Source: Flammeovirgaceae bacterium 311 (GTDB taxonomy: Bacteria; Bacteroidota; Bacteroidia; Cytophagales; Cyclobacteriaceae). From it: 64,000 bases of DNA. The notes under the pieces are model-generated. The model searched no databases, was not told the DNA's origin, and was given only the letters and a program-made list of their open reading frames with translations. Shown here piece by piece: positions 37,001-45,352 of this stretch; positions within the stretch are counted from its first letter, which is position 1, and every line of letters begins with the position of its first letter. The position numbers and the translations under genes are program-made. The DNA lies in NCBI GenBank assembly GCA_000597885.1, contig CP004371.1:6601618-6665617 (forward strand), read 5' to 3'.

Positions 37001-40000
37001 TACATGGTGCCAGCCATTCTGGTAGAGGTAGAGGAGATCCCTCTCACTGCCAATGGCAAGGTAGACAGAAAGGCCCTGCTGCAGCTAGACACTTCAGAAG
37101 CACTTACTTCTTCCTATGTAGCCCCCAGCACAGCAATAGAAGAAAAGCTTGCTCGGATATGGCAGGAGCTGCTGGGGGTAGAAAAGGTAGGGGTGGAAGA
37201 TAACTTCTTTGAGCTGGGAGGAGATTCCATCATCACCATACAGCTGGTGAGCAGGGCCAGGAGAGCAGGATTCTCTTTCCAGCCCCGCGATGTGTTCGAG
37301 CACCAGACCATAGCCTCTCTTGCAGGGGTAGTAGCTAAAGAAGCAGTCATTGACGCAGAGCAGGGAGAACTAAGTGGAGAGGCAGGCTTACTGCCCATCC
37401 AGCAGTGGTTCTTCGAGCAGGACTATGCGCAGCCTAACCACTTTAATCAGTCTCTCCTGCTCAAGGTAAGCAAAGAAGTAACTGAAGAAGCACTGGATAG
37501 AGCAGTGAAAGCCCTGGTGGCCCGTCATGATGCCCTTCGTTTCACTTACAGCAAAGAAGCAGGCGCATGGCAGCAGGCATATGGAGCAAAAGAAGGAGCA
37601 CTGATCGTAGAAGATCTTTCTGCTGTTAACGCACAGGAGCTTGGTAGCAGGATAGAAGAGCAGTGCGAGGAGTACCAGCAGCGCCTGGACCTGGAGCAGG
37701 GAGAGCTCTACAGGATGGTGCTGCTGAAAACACCACAGCAGCAGGAGGCAAACAGATTATTCCTGGTGATCCACCACATAGCCGTAGACGGAGTAAGTTG
37801 GAGGATCCTGTTGGAAGAGCTGGAGCAGAGCCTGCAGGCCATCAGCCAGAACAAAGCAGTAGCACTGGGCGCAAAGAGCAGCTCCTACCGCCAGTGGCAG
37901 GGGGCTCTGCAGGAGTATGCTAAGACGAAAGCCATACGCCAGCAGGACTATTGGCAGAAAGTAGCTAAAGCAGCCTTCATCCTTCCTGTAGATAAAGAAG
38001 CAGGAGCTTCTTTTGTGGAGGACCAGAGAACAGTAAAAGTAGCACTGGATGCAGAGCTTACCCAGGCCCTGTTAACAGAGGTAAATAAGGCATACAACAC
38101 GCAGATCAATGATATCTTACTGGCAGCCCTTGCCCGCACCCTTGGCAGCTGGAGCAGCCAGCAGCAGGTGGTGATCGGGCTGGAGGGCCATGGCAGGGAA
38201 GATATCTCTTCGAAGCTGGACATCAGCCGGACCATTGGCTGGTTCACCAATCTATACCCGGTGCTGCTCTCGCTCAAAGGAGCGGAAGAGGCATCAGATG
38301 TGATACAGACGGTGAAGGAGCAGTTGCGGCAGGTGCCTGACAAAGGCCTTGGCTGGGGAGCACTGCGCTACCTGCACCCAGAGCAGCAGGTGCGGGAAAG
38401 CCTCTCCACAGCAAATACATTCCAGCTTACCTTCAACTACCTCGGGCAGCTGGATAATGTAATCAGTGCCAGCCAGTGGTTTTCCGGTGCGCAGGAATCA
38501 GCAGGTTCTTCCATTGGAAAATATAATAAGCGATCTACAAGTCTTGATATCACTGCTTCCATAACCGAAGGTCAGCTGGTGCTTAACTGGCGCTATGGAG
38601 GTAAGCATTACCAGGAAGCTACTATAACAACTTTGGCAGCTGATTTCTTAGATTGTCTTGAAAATTTAATCCGCCATTGCCAGGGAAAAACAGTTCCTCA
38701 GGCTACTCCTTCAGATTATGGTCTGACTGGGAAAGTGGAGTATCGGGAACTGGAAGCATTTCTGGCAACAGAGCAATATGGTAAACCACTCCGGGAGCAG
38801 ATCAGTACACTCTATGGATTAACCCCAATGCAGCAGGGGCTGTTGTTTCATGGCCTGTATGATAAAACTTCACCTGCCTACATAGAGCAACTTAATTGCA
38901 GGCTTACAGGAGTAGATGTTGATGCATTCCGGAAGAGCTGGGAATATATTATTCAGCAACACAGCATCCTTAGGAGCTCCTTCCATCAGAACCTGAGTAT
39001 ACCTGTACAGTGTGTTCATCATTCGGTGGAGCTACCTTTTGAGCTGCTTGATTTCAGGAATGCATCGGAAGAGGAGCAAAAAGAGCAGTTGTCAGCTTTT
39101 ATGGAGGCAGACGCAAAGAAGGGCTTTGACTTCAGCCAGGCGCCGCTGCTGCGGCTCAGCCTCTTCAGGTTATCAGAAGATAGCTTTCAGATGGTCTGGA
39201 CGCACCACCACCTGTTGCTGGATGGCTGGTCAATGCCGGTACTGATGCAGGAGCTGCTAAACACCTACGAGCGCCTTAGCAAAGGGGAGCAACTGCCACA
39301 GGTAGAAGAAGACCGCTATGAAGACTTCATCCGCTACCTGGACAAAAAAGATCCGCAGCAGGCAGAAGTGTTCTGGAGAGAATACCTGCAGGGAGTAGAA
39401 GAACCAAGTTTACTTCCTTTTGTAGACAGCAGAAGGGACCGCACCAAAGGCGGGGCCAAGTATGCACATGTACACCTTCAGCCCGGGGAAGAAGATCAGC
39501 AGCAGCTGCAGCAGTATGTGCAGGAGAATCGCCTGACGATGAACACACTGGTGCAGGGCGTATGGGTATACCTGCTCTCTTCCTATACAGGACAGGCAGA
39601 TGCTGTCTTTGGCGTAACGGTAGCAGGCAGGCCAACAGAATTAGAAGGATCAGAAACAAGAGTAGGACTCTACATCAACACCCTTCCACTACACGCACAT
39701 GTTGCAGCAGAGCAGCCGGTAAGGGAGTGGCTGCTGGCCCTTCAGCAGGGGCATAGTGCAGCAAGAGAGCATTCCCACACCGCCCTTTCTGCTATTCAGC
39801 AGTGGCAGGGAGTAAAGGGAGATCTCTTCGACAGCCTGCTGGTATTCGAGAACTATCCTATGGGAGAGGTATTCTCTCGCAGCTGGAGCCTTCAGGTAGA
39901 GGGTCTTCATATGGAAGAACATACCAACTACCCGTTGTCGATCATTGCCAAGGGGTCCAGGCAACTTTCGATTGAATTCAGTTACAATGCAGCCCTGCTA

Positions 40001-43000
40001 AGCCAGCAACAGGTAGAAAGGATAAAGGAGCACTTTGCAGCCGTGCTCCATCAGATCATCTCACAACCCCATGTGACAGTTTCGCAACTAGAGCTGGTAA
40101 CACAGCAGGAGAAGCATCAGCTCATTGAAGAATTCAACGCTACAGCAGCAGCCTATCCACAGGAAGAGACACTTGTTTCTCTATTTGCAGCCCAGGCAGC
40201 AGGCACACCAGAAGCAGTAGCAGTGGTAGATGCATCAGCCTCACTGACCTACAAAGAGCTGGATGAACGCAGCAACCAGTTAGCCCACTACCTTATCAGC
40301 AAGGGTGTAACAGCAGAAACACTGGTGCCCCTGTGCCTGGAGCGGAGCATCAATTTAGTAGTAGCCCAGCTGGGGGTGCTCAAAGCAGGCGGAGCCTATG
40401 TACCCATAGATCCTTCTTACCCACAGCAGCGGATCCAGTATATGTTAGAAGACACAGCAGCATCTATAGTGCTAAGCAGCAGTGCTTACCGGGAGCTGCT
40501 GGGAGATAGTGCAGAAGCCATTCTTTTAGACAGCCAGAGGGAGGAGATAGCTAAAGAATCTGCAGCCAGACCAGCTGTAGCGCTTGATCCCTCTAAGCTT
40601 GCTTATGTGATCTACACCTCTGGATCTACGGGTAAACCAAAAGGAGTGCTGGTGGAGCACCGTGGGGTGGTGAACCTTTGCTCCTGGCACATCAGGGAAT
40701 ATGGGCTTTCAACAGAATCAAGATCCACTATGATGGCAGGAGTAGGCTTTGATGCTTCCGTGTGGGAAGTATGGCCGGTGCTGCTTTCAGGAGCAGGTCT
40801 TTATGTAGTGAAGGATGAGCAGCGCCTGCAGGCAGAGGAGCTTTTAGACTTCTACAGCCAGCGAGGCATCACCCACAGCTTTGTACCCACCGCCCTTGTA
40901 GAGGGGCTGCTAAAGCTGGAGCAGCCAAAGGAGCTGAAACTACAGTGGGTACTCACAGGCGGAGACCAGCTGCGGGAGGTATCCACTGCACATCTTCCCT
41001 GGAAGCTGGTGAACCACTACGGACCAACAGAGAACACAGTAGTAGCATCAGCTTATACCCTGAAAGCTACAGAAGAAGGCTTACCACCTATAGGCAAGCC
41101 CATCAGCAACACCAGGGCCTATGTGCTGGACAAGCAGGGCAGGCTGGTGCCAGAAGGTGTAGCCGGGGAGCTGTGCATAGGAGGTGTACAGGTAGCAAGA
41201 GGCTACCTGAACCTGCCAGAGCTGACAGGGGAGAGGTTTGTCAGAGATCCTTTCTCATCTGATGAAGAATCCAGGATGTACAGAACAGGCGACCTGGTCA
41301 GGTGGCGGGGAGATGGAGAGCTGGAGTACCTGGGCAGGATAGATGACCAGGTGAAGATCAGGGGCTACAGGATAGAGCTGGGCGAGGTAGAGAGTGTGCT
41401 GCGCCAGTGCAGCGGTATAGAGCAGGCAGTGGTGCTGGCAAAGCAGGATGCAGGGGGCAACAAGCGTCTGATCGGCTATGCAGTAGCAGCAGGAGCATCA
41501 GCCATAGATAAGGCAGCCATCGCAGAAGAGATGAAGCAAAGGCTGCCAGAGTACATGGTGCCAGCCATTCTGGTAGAGGTAGAGGAGATCCCTCTCACTG
41601 CCAATGGCAAGGTAGACAGAAAGGCCCTGCTGCAGCTAGACACTTCAGAAGCACTTACTTCTTCCTATGTAGCCCCCAGCACAGCAATAGAAGAAAAGCT
41701 TGCTCGGATATGGCAGGAGCTGCTGGGGGTAGAAAAGGTAGGGGTGGAAGATAACTTCTTTGAGCTGGGAGGACATTCGCTGTTGGCAACACAGATGGTT
41801 TCTTCAGTTCGTAAAAATTTCAAATCGGAACTGCAGATCAAAGATGTATTTGCCAATCCTACGCTTAAAGACATTGCTAAGCAACTGCAGTTGGGAAATG
41901 GATCAACGCTCCTGCCACCAATAGTTGCCGTTCCGCACGATAAAGAAGCTAAGCTCCCTTTATCCTATTCACAGGAACGGCTATGGTTTCTTGATCAGCT
42001 CTATGGCAGTACCCATTATCATCTGCCGGCAGTATTCAGACTTCAGGGGAAATTAGACGTTCCTGGTTTCGAAGAAGACTTCAGGGAAATAGTAAAGCGT
42101 CATGAAGCGCTTCGCACCGTTTTCATCCAGCAGGAGAGTGTGGCTTTCCAACAGGTGATGGATGCTGGAGACTGGGAGTTAAGCTTTATGGATGCTGATG
42201 CTTTTGTAGACCCTGCCGCCATTCACGGACTGGTTCAGAAAACAATACAGCAACCTTATGATCTCAGCAAGGACTTTATGCTGAGGGCAGTGCTGCTGCG
42301 CATTTCAGAGCAGGAACACCTGCTGATCGTTGTGCTGCATCACATTGCCTCCGATGGCTGGTCTGTGTCAGTACTGGTAAAGGAACTTACAGAGCTTTAT
42401 AGTGCGAGAACACAAAACAGAAGAGCCATCCTTCCAAAGCTGGCTATACAGTATGCCGACTATGCCCTGTGGCAGCGCGAGTACCTGCAGGGAGAAGTGC
42501 TGGAGGAGCAGACCACTTACTGGAAGCAGAAGCTTTCCGGTGTAGAGGCACTACAATTGCCAACGGATTTTGTGCGGCCATCCGTACAAAGCACAAGAGG
42601 TGGCAGGCTTGAGCTAAGCCTAAGCAAGGAGTTAAGCCGGCAGCTGGAGATATTCTCTCAACAGGAGGGGGTAACTCTTTTCATGAGTTTGTTGGCAGCC
42701 TTTAAGGTGTTGCTGTATCGTTACAGCGGGCAGGAAGACATCTGCGTGGGTAGTCCCATAGCAGGCAGGGTACAGCCAGAGCTTGAACCCATGATTGGCT
42801 TTTTTGTCAATACCCTCACCCTTCGCTCGGAACTTAGTGGCGAAAAGAGTTTTAAAGAGCTGCTGAAGCAGGTGAAGCAAACAACATTGGATGCTTATTC
42901 GCACCAGGATCTTCCCTTTGAGAAGGTGGTGGAGGCCGTAGGTGTCAACCGTGACATGAGCCGCAGTCCTCTCTTCCAGGTGATGTTTTCGCTGCAGAAC

Positions 43001-45109
43001 ACACCTGCTGTGCCAACTATTGAGCTGGGTGGGCTTACCTTGAGCAACGAATCCATAAAAAATCCTACTACAAAGTTCGATCTGACCCTGGACGTTACTG
43101 TGCGGCCGGAAGGTCTTCAACTGGAGGTAGAGTACTGTTCCGATCTCTTTATGGAAGCAACAGTAGTGCGAATGGTGGAGCATTATCAGTGTCTGCTTTC
43201 AGAAATGTTGGAGACTCCCGCAAAAGCAATTGATCAGCTCCCGCTTTTAGGAAAGAAGGAGCGCAAACTATTACTGAAAGGCTTCAATGATACAGAGGCT
43301 GTCTATCCTAAAGAAAAGTCCCTGGTAATGTTGTTTGAGGAGCAGGTGGCAAAAACACCTGATGCCGTAGCAGTAGAATTTGATGGTAATGAGCTGACAT
43401 ACGAGCAGCTAAACAACAAATCAAACCAGCTGGCCCATTACCTGCAGCAAAAAGGTGTGGGTGAAGAAAGCCTCGTGCCTGTATGCATAGACCGGTCACT
43501 TGAAATGGTGATAGGGCTGCTGGGCGTGCTGAAAGCTGGGGGAGCTTATGTGCCGCTTGATCCATCCTATCCGCAGGACCGCATAAGTTATATGCTTGAA
43601 GATACAGCAGCAGTACTTGTATTGGGCGGCAGTAACTACAAAGCTATGCTTACAGCAGAAGGGGAGCGCCAGCTGGTGCTGCTCGATGAGGACTGGCCGC
43701 TGATTGCACAGGAGCCTTTAGGCAATCTGGACATTAAACCAAAGCCTTCCAACCTGGTCTACGTCATCTACACATCAGGCTCTACGGGAAAGCCAAAAGG
43801 CGTGCTGATCCAAAATCAGTCCCTGGTGAACTTCCTTTATTCTATGGTAGATCAGCTGGAAGTACAAGCCGGGGCAAGCTTACTGGCCGTTACCACCTAT
43901 AGCTTTGATATCTCTTACCTTGAGCTATACATGCCGATGCTGGTGGGCGGAAAGGTAATTCTGGCCAGCAGAGAAACCGCAATGGATGGTGCGCTGCTAC
44001 AGGAAAAGCTGGCTGTACATCAGCCATCTTACATGCAGGCAACCCCTGCAACCTGGCAGATACTGCTGGATAGTGACTGGGAAAATAAGGAAAACATTAC
44101 CATCCTTATAGGGGGAGAAGCCGTTAGGGAAACCCTGAAAAATTCGCTCACAAAGCTAAGCAAGCGGGTATGGAACTTATATGGGCCAACAGAAACAACC
44201 ATCTGGTCTACCTGTAAAGAGCTTAAAGCAGCCGAAAAAGTAACGATAGGCAAACCTATCGCCAACACCCAAATTTACATACTCGACAAGGCAGGGGCTC
44301 CTGCTCCTGTAGGTGTGGCAGGAGAGCTGTGTATTGGAGGCGACGGATTGGCCCGAGGATATTTAAACCGCACAGAACTAACGGCCGAACGCTTTGTGCC
44401 GGATCCTTTCAGCCAAAATCAGGGAGCCAGAATGTACAGAACAGGAGATCTTGCCCGCTGGCTGGCCAATGGAGAAATTGAATACCTAAGCCGCCTTGAC
44501 GATCAGGTGAAAATCCGTGGATACAGGATAGAATTAGGGGAAATAGAAAGTGTGCTGCAGCAATGCGATGGTGTAGGCCAGGGCGTGGTAGCTGCCAGAA
44601 CAGATAGTACAGACGGAAATAAAAGATTGGTAGGCTATGTTGTACCCCAAGGAGCTATCAGAAAAGAAGCTATTATAGCACAGCTTAGGGCAAGACTGCC
44701 CGAATTTATGGTTCCAACAGTCATAGTTCCACTAGAAGAGCTGCCGCTGACGCCAAATGGCAAAATAAACCGCAAAGCCTTGCCTGAACCAGATGTATCT
44801 AAACTGCTTATCAATCAGTATGTAGCACCACGAAACGATACAGAAGAGAAATTGACACACATATGGCAGAACCTGCTCAAGCTTGATCGTGTGGGCGTAA
44901 AGGATAACTTTTTTGAATCAGGAGGAGACTCCTTGTTAGTGGTTAGGGCTGTTTCCCTGATCAGGCAGGAGTTCTCACTGGATATACCTGTTGATACACT
45001 GTTCAAATTAAGCTGTATTGCCGATTTGGCAGAATATATAGATGCTGTGACTATAGACACTGATCAGCAGGATTTAGATGACGAAGACGTCGAAATTTTC
45101 GAATTATAA
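31064..45109 (+). CDS. Nonribosomal peptide synthetase 1 (four modules, one epimerase)
   Basis: A 4681-aa NRPS with domain order C-A-T, C-A-T-E, C-A-T, C-A-T. All carrier domains have the phosphopantetheine Ser: Ser1009, Ser2055, Ser3572, Ser4623. Condensation motifs HHxxxDG are intact in each C and in E (for example His147/His148 HHLITDG, His1193 HHIASDG, His2237 HHIAVDG). Pocket residues give X, Leu, Leu, Gly for modules 1-4. The first C has a DGYG instead of DGWS motif and no upstream carrier, so it probably loads an acyl or aryl starter. The C-terminus is a very acidic tail (DLDDEDVEIFEL) suited to docking with NRPS2, which starts 60 bp downstream. No thioesterase is present. Module 1 has more AT-rich coding sequence than modules 2-3. 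Confidence 0.95.
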   Translation: MEPSNFLNSSLTPITANPLHPAQHEVYYDQILNINSSHYNLGGYILLKGQVHTEKLKSVLKTLPEIFDVLRLKFDFTNEDPCCSFLEEPEEIVLQELDFRNEAKPKECALEWMQTQFNKTFDLKGQLFEHALLTISDDEHWLYGRYHHLITDGYGFTICCQYIAQGYSKQLSAAAAKQHYHSYEKEVIKAIAYIDSESYQKDALYWRTQFKELPDPLLRKKNKLQLAEVVQSKTKIIGITEHQAQFLEALMSVTGISLQQLTLAALSIYFARTENRKQIIFGVPVHNRRNKLQRVTMGMFAGMIPFKGFYDAELSLADFLQKFKLQQRNDYRHQGYPISHLNRELKLMSTGRSQIFDVAVNYALLDFEIAFDGLQAKTFDMASQSEMYPLHFWWRDYGKQQALQLRIDYQLAYFSEEEIEQLGRRLLFLLEQFPAALDKRVGDIRLVTDQEQQYLLELSNHATTTFPENKTLVTLFEEQLKQNPDATAVVFKDERLTYRELNNSSNQLAHYLQQNGIKEESLLPLCVDRSLEMIIGLLGILKAGAAYVPIDPAYPKERIQYMLRDTGATLVLCTAATLELFTDAEDQTLVLLDEDWHKIAAESAEKPVNDLQPTNLAYVIYTSGTSGKPKGVLVEHRSVVNLIHHQTRVFGIGKDEKILQLSNYAFDASIEQIFLALCNGASLVVLPKETMLDPDKLVRLISEQEITHLHATPSFLKQLSPGRYKQLKRVIAGGEACPESLATAWEDYVQFYNEYGPTETTITATEYTWSSECLGSEKMVPIGRPVANTSVYVVDSEGRLVPKGASGELFIGGVQVARGYLNRPDLTAEKFVDNKFSNDREERLYKTGDLVRWQPDGNLVYLGRLDDQVKIRGYRIEIGEVESVLNQCSGVKEAVVLAKTDASGNNRLLGYVVPEQAFDRDAILSQIKQVLPEYMVPSLIIETKEIPLTWNGKVNKKALPEDIDSIDLKNRYVAPRNGTEEQLVLIWQELLGLDRIGVEDNFFELGGHSLLATRLLSVLRKTFQLELQVKDIFSHPTIASLAGELLAKGKGNVLPSIVPANRSGRLPLSFSQERLWFIDQLQGSSHYHLPAVFRLRGNLNKEALSAAFRQIIRRHEVLRTVIRQEEGKGYQLVLDTEWELTSRDGSSFADTTALHHFIQSYIQAPFNLSKDCMLRAVLVEHSEQEHLLVVVLHHIASDGWSVPILARELARLYQTGGGVTAAGLSPLAIQYGDYALWQRKHLQDLQDEQLAYWKQKLNGLDALELPTDYARPAVKSNAGGMITLKLDRKLVQELETFSRKEEVTLFMNLLAAFKVLLYRYSGQEDICVGSPIAGRRLPELETMIGFFVNSLALRTQIKPDQNYRSLLQEVKATTLEAYEHQDVPFEKVVEAMGVIRDMSRSPLFQVMFSMQNTPAEPFLQLGDLSCTWEPIESHTAKFDLSVNAVVDKDEIVISAEFSKDLFSATTVARMLGHYQLLLSQLLQNPHSAVSQPELVTHQEKHQLIEEFNATAAAYPSDKTLVELFAAQAAGTPEAVAVVDASASLTYKELDERSNQLAHYLISKGVTAETLVPLCLERSINLVVAQLGVLKAGGAYVPIDPSYPQQRIQYMLEDTAASIVLSSSAYRELLGERAEAILLDSQREEIAKESAASPAVALDPSKLAYVIYTSGSTGKPKGVLVEHRGVVNLCSWHIREYGLSTESRSTMMAGVGFDASVWEVWPVLLSGAGLYVVKDEQRLQAEELLGFYSQRAITHSFVPTALVEGLLKLEQPKELKLQWVLTGGDQLREVSTAHLPWKLVNHYGPTENTVVASAYTLKATEEGLPPIGKPISNTRAYVLDKQGRLVPEGVAGELCIGGVQVARGYLYREELTAEKFVRDPFSSDEESRMYRTGDLVRWRGDGELEYLGRIDDQVKIRGYRIELGEVESVLRQCSGIKQAVVLAKQDAGGNKRLIGYAVAAGASAIDKAAIAEEMKQRLPEYMVPAILVEVEEIPLTANGKVDRKALLQLDTSEALTSSYVAPSTAIEEKLARIWQELLGVEKVGVEDNFFELGGDSIITIQLVSRARRAGFSFQPRDVFEHQTIASLAGVVAKEAVIDAEQGELSGEAGLLPIQQWFFEQDYAQPNHFNQSLLLKVSKEVTEEALDRAVKALVARHDALRFTYSKEAGAWQQAYGAKEGALIVEDLSAVNAQELGSRIEEQCEEYQQRLDLEQGELYRMVLLKTPQQQEANRLFLVIHHIAVDGVSWRILLEELEQSLQAISQNKAVALGAKSSSYRQWQGALQEYAKTKAIRQQDYWQKVAKAAFILPVDKEAGASFVEDQRTVKVALDAELTQALLTEVNKAYNTQINDILLAALARTLGSWSSQQQVVIGLEGHGREDISSKLDISRTIGWFTNLYPVLLSLKGAEEASDVIQTVKEQLRQVPDKGLGWGALRYLHPEQQVRESLSTANTFQLTFNYLGQLDNVISASQWFSGAQESAGSSIGKYNKRSTSLDITASITEGQLVLNWRYGGKHYQEATITTLAADFLDCLENLIRHCQGKTVPQATPSDYGLTGKVEYRELEAFLATEQYGKPLREQISTLYGLTPMQQGLLFHGLYDKTSPAYIEQLNCRLTGVDVDAFRKSWEYIIQQHSILRSSFHQNLSIPVQCVHHSVELPFELLDFRNASEEEQKEQLSAFMEADAKKGFDFSQAPLLRLSLFRLSEDSFQMVWTHHHLLLDGWSMPVLMQELLNTYERLSKGEQLPQVEEDRYEDFIRYLDKKDPQQAEVFWREYLQGVEEPSLLPFVDSRRDRTKGGAKYAHVHLQPGEEDQQQLQQYVQENRLTMNTLVQGVWVYLLSSYTGQADAVFGVTVAGRPTELEGSETRVGLYINTLPLHAHVAAEQPVREWLLALQQGHSAAREHSHTALSAIQQWQGVKGDLFDSLLVFENYPMGEVFSRSWSLQVEGLHMEEHTNYPLSIIAKGSRQLSIEFSYNAALLSQQQVERIKEHFAAVLHQIISQPHVTVSQLELVTQQEKHQLIEEFNATAAAYPQEETLVSLFAAQAAGTPEAVAVVDASASLTYKELDERSNQLAHYLISKGVTAETLVPLCLERSINLVVAQLGVLKAGGAYVPIDPSYPQQRIQYMLEDTAASIVLSSSAYRELLGDSAEAILLDSQREEIAKESAARPAVALDPSKLAYVIYTSGSTGKPKGVLVEHRGVVNLCSWHIREYGLSTESRSTMMAGVGFDASVWEVWPVLLSGAGLYVVKDEQRLQAEELLDFYSQRGITHSFVPTALVEGLLKLEQPKELKLQWVLTGGDQLREVSTAHLPWKLVNHYGPTENTVVASAYTLKATEEGLPPIGKPISNTRAYVLDKQGRLVPEGVAGELCIGGVQVARGYLNLPELTGERFVRDPFSSDEESRMYRTGDLVRWRGDGELEYLGRIDDQVKIRGYRIELGEVESVLRQCSGIEQAVVLAKQDAGGNKRLIGYAVAAGASAIDKAAIAEEMKQRLPEYMVPAILVEVEEIPLTANGKVDRKALLQLDTSEALTSSYVAPSTAIEEKLARIWQELLGVEKVGVEDNFFELGGHSLLATQMVSSVRKNFKSELQIKDVFANPTLKDIAKQLQLGNGSTLLPPIVAVPHDKEAKLPLSYSQERLWFLDQLYGSTHYHLPAVFRLQGKLDVPGFEEDFREIVKRHEALRTVFIQQESVAFQQVMDAGDWELSFMDADAFVDPAAIHGLVQKTIQQPYDLSKDFMLRAVLLRISEQEHLLIVVLHHIASDGWSVSVLVKELTELYSARTQNRRAILPKLAIQYADYALWQREYLQGEVLEEQTTYWKQKLSGVEALQLPTDFVRPSVQSTRGGRLELSLSKELSRQLEIFSQQEGVTLFMSLLAAFKVLLYRYSGQEDICVGSPIAGRVQPELEPMIGFFVNTLTLRSELSGEKSFKELLKQVKQTTLDAYSHQDLPFEKVVEAVGVNRDMSRSPLFQVMFSLQNTPAVPTIELGGLTLSNESIKNPTTKFDLTLDVTVRPEGLQLEVEYCSDLFMEATVVRMVEHYQCLLSEMLETPAKAIDQLPLLGKKERKLLLKGFNDTEAVYPKEKSLVMLFEEQVAKTPDAVAVEFDGNELTYEQLNNKSNQLAHYLQQKGVGEESLVPVCIDRSLEMVIGLLGVLKAGGAYVPLDPSYPQDRISYMLEDTAAVLVLGGSNYKAMLTAEGERQLVLLDEDWPLIAQEPLGNLDIKPKPSNLVYVIYTSGSTGKPKGVLIQNQSLVNFLYSMVDQLEVQAGASLLAVTTYSFDISYLELYMPMLVGGKVILASRETAMDGALLQEKLAVHQPSYMQATPATWQILLDSDWENKENITILIGGEAVRETLKNSLTKLSKRVWNLYGPTETTIWSTCKELKAAEKVTIGKPIANTQIYILDKAGAPAPVGVAGELCIGGDGLARGYLNRTELTAERFVPDPFSQNQGARMYRTGDLARWLANGEIEYLSRLDDQVKIRGYRIELGEIESVLQQCDGVGQGVVAARTDSTDGNKRLVGYVVPQGAIRKEAIIAQLRARLPEFMVPTVIVPLEELPLTPNGKINRKALPEPDVSKLLINQYVAPRNDTEEKLTHIWQNLLKLDRVGVKDNFFESGGDSLLVVRAVSLIRQEFSLDIPVDTLFKLSCIADLAEYIDAVTIDTDQQDLDDEDVEIFEL
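31115..34250 (+). other. NRPS1 module 1: starter-type C, A (unassigned pocket), T
   Basis: C about 31115-32440 (HPAQHEVYYDQ core 1, HHLITDGYG active site). A about 32455-33950 with TSGTSGKPKG, YGPTETT, RTGD-equivalent YKTGDLVRW and NGKVNKKAL. T about 33977-34200 with LGGHSL. Pocket positions by alignment to GrsA are D-A-E-H-I-G-E-I-T plus Lys. I know no exact match. It shares D, A, E, I, G with the bacitracin Lys pocket as I remember it, so a basic or polar side chain is possible. Confidence 0.75.
34259..38780 (+). other. NRPS1 module 2: C, A (Leu-type), T, E giving D-Leu
   Basis: C 34259-35560 with the L-donor type start LPLSFSQERLWFIDQ and HHIASDGWS. A about 35590-37084, pocket D-A-W-F-L-G-H-V-V plus Lys, one change from the classic Leu pocket DAWFLGNVVK. 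T with the GGDSI variant that goes with epimerases (Ser2055). E about 37381-38730 starting LLPIQQWFFEQ with HHIAVDGVSWR (His2237), NYLGQLD near the end. The expected product is D-Leu on this carrier. Confidence 0.82.
35633..37222 (+). repeat. Leu-type A-T block, copy in NRPS1 module 2
   Basis: A block of about 1590 bp that recurs near-identically at 40184-41773 (offset 4551), 46802-48391 (offset 11169) and 60824-62413 (offset 25191). Only scattered substitutions separate the copies, some shared in mosaic fashion. Confidence 0.85.
38813..41900 (+). other. NRPS1 module 3: D-donor-type C, A (Leu-type), T
   Basis: C 38813-40110 begins YGLTPMQQGLLFHGLYD, the form used by C domains that follow an epimerase, with HHHLLLDGWS. 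This agrees with the E domain in module 2. A about 40141-41635, pocket again D-A-W-F-L-G-H-V-V (Leu-type), near-identical in DNA to module 2's A. T has GGHSL with Ser3572 at 41777-41779. Confidence 0.82.
40184..41773 (+). repeat. Leu-type A-T block, copy in NRPS1 module 3
   Basis: Near-identical to 35633-37222. Differences include GGAGATAGTGCAG against GGAGAAAGAGCAG (about 40501) and a replaced nine-residue stretch near 41208-41237 (LNLPELTGERF against LYREELTAEKF). The block stops where GGHSL replaces GGDSI. Confidence 0.85.
41954..45060 (+). other. NRPS1 module 4: C, A (Gly), T
   Basis: C 41954-43260 of L-donor type (LPLSYSQERLWFLDQ, HHIASDGWS). A about 43291-44790 with FDISYLELY; pocket D-I-L-Q-L-G-L-I-W plus Lys, an exact match to the known Gly pocket DILQLGLIWK. 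T about 44819-45050 has SGGDSLL with Ser4623, unusual in carrying GGDS without an epimerase because it is the last carrier of the protein. Confidence 0.85.
45056..45106 (+). other. NRPS1 C-terminal acidic docking tail
   Basis: The last 17 residues after the carrier (DTDQQDLDDEDVEIFEL) are strongly acidic with hydrophobic Val/Ile/Phe/Leu near the end. Such short acidic tails are known to bind the beta-hairpin docking (TubC-N type) domains at the start of the next synthetase. Confidence 0.65.
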
Positions 45110-45169
45110 CAACTGAAGTTCTGGTACTTTTTAATCACAATTCAACTCTGAGTTTTTAATATTTTTTCT

Positions 45170-45352
45170 ATGAGTAACACTTTTACGGAAGTTATTGGCA
45201 TTCTAAGCAAGGCAAAAAAAGAGGGGATCTCCATTTTTCTGGATGGCGACAAACTTAAATTTAAGGTTGAAAAGAATAAAACCTTAGATAAGTTATTCAT
45301 TGAAAAGATTAAGGAAAATAAACTGGCCATCATTGATTTCCTAAGTAGCGAG
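45170..45352 (+). other. NRPS2 N-terminal TubC-type docking domain
   Basis: The first 61 residues precede any condensation motif and read as helix, then the beta-hairpin segment KKEGISIFLDGDKLKFKVEK, then two helices ending LAIIDFLSSEE. The GxxxxLDGDKLKF hairpin and the closing K..I..L.. helix are the signature of the TubC N-terminal (beta-hairpin) docking family in hybrid and NRPS lines. Confidence 0.82.
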
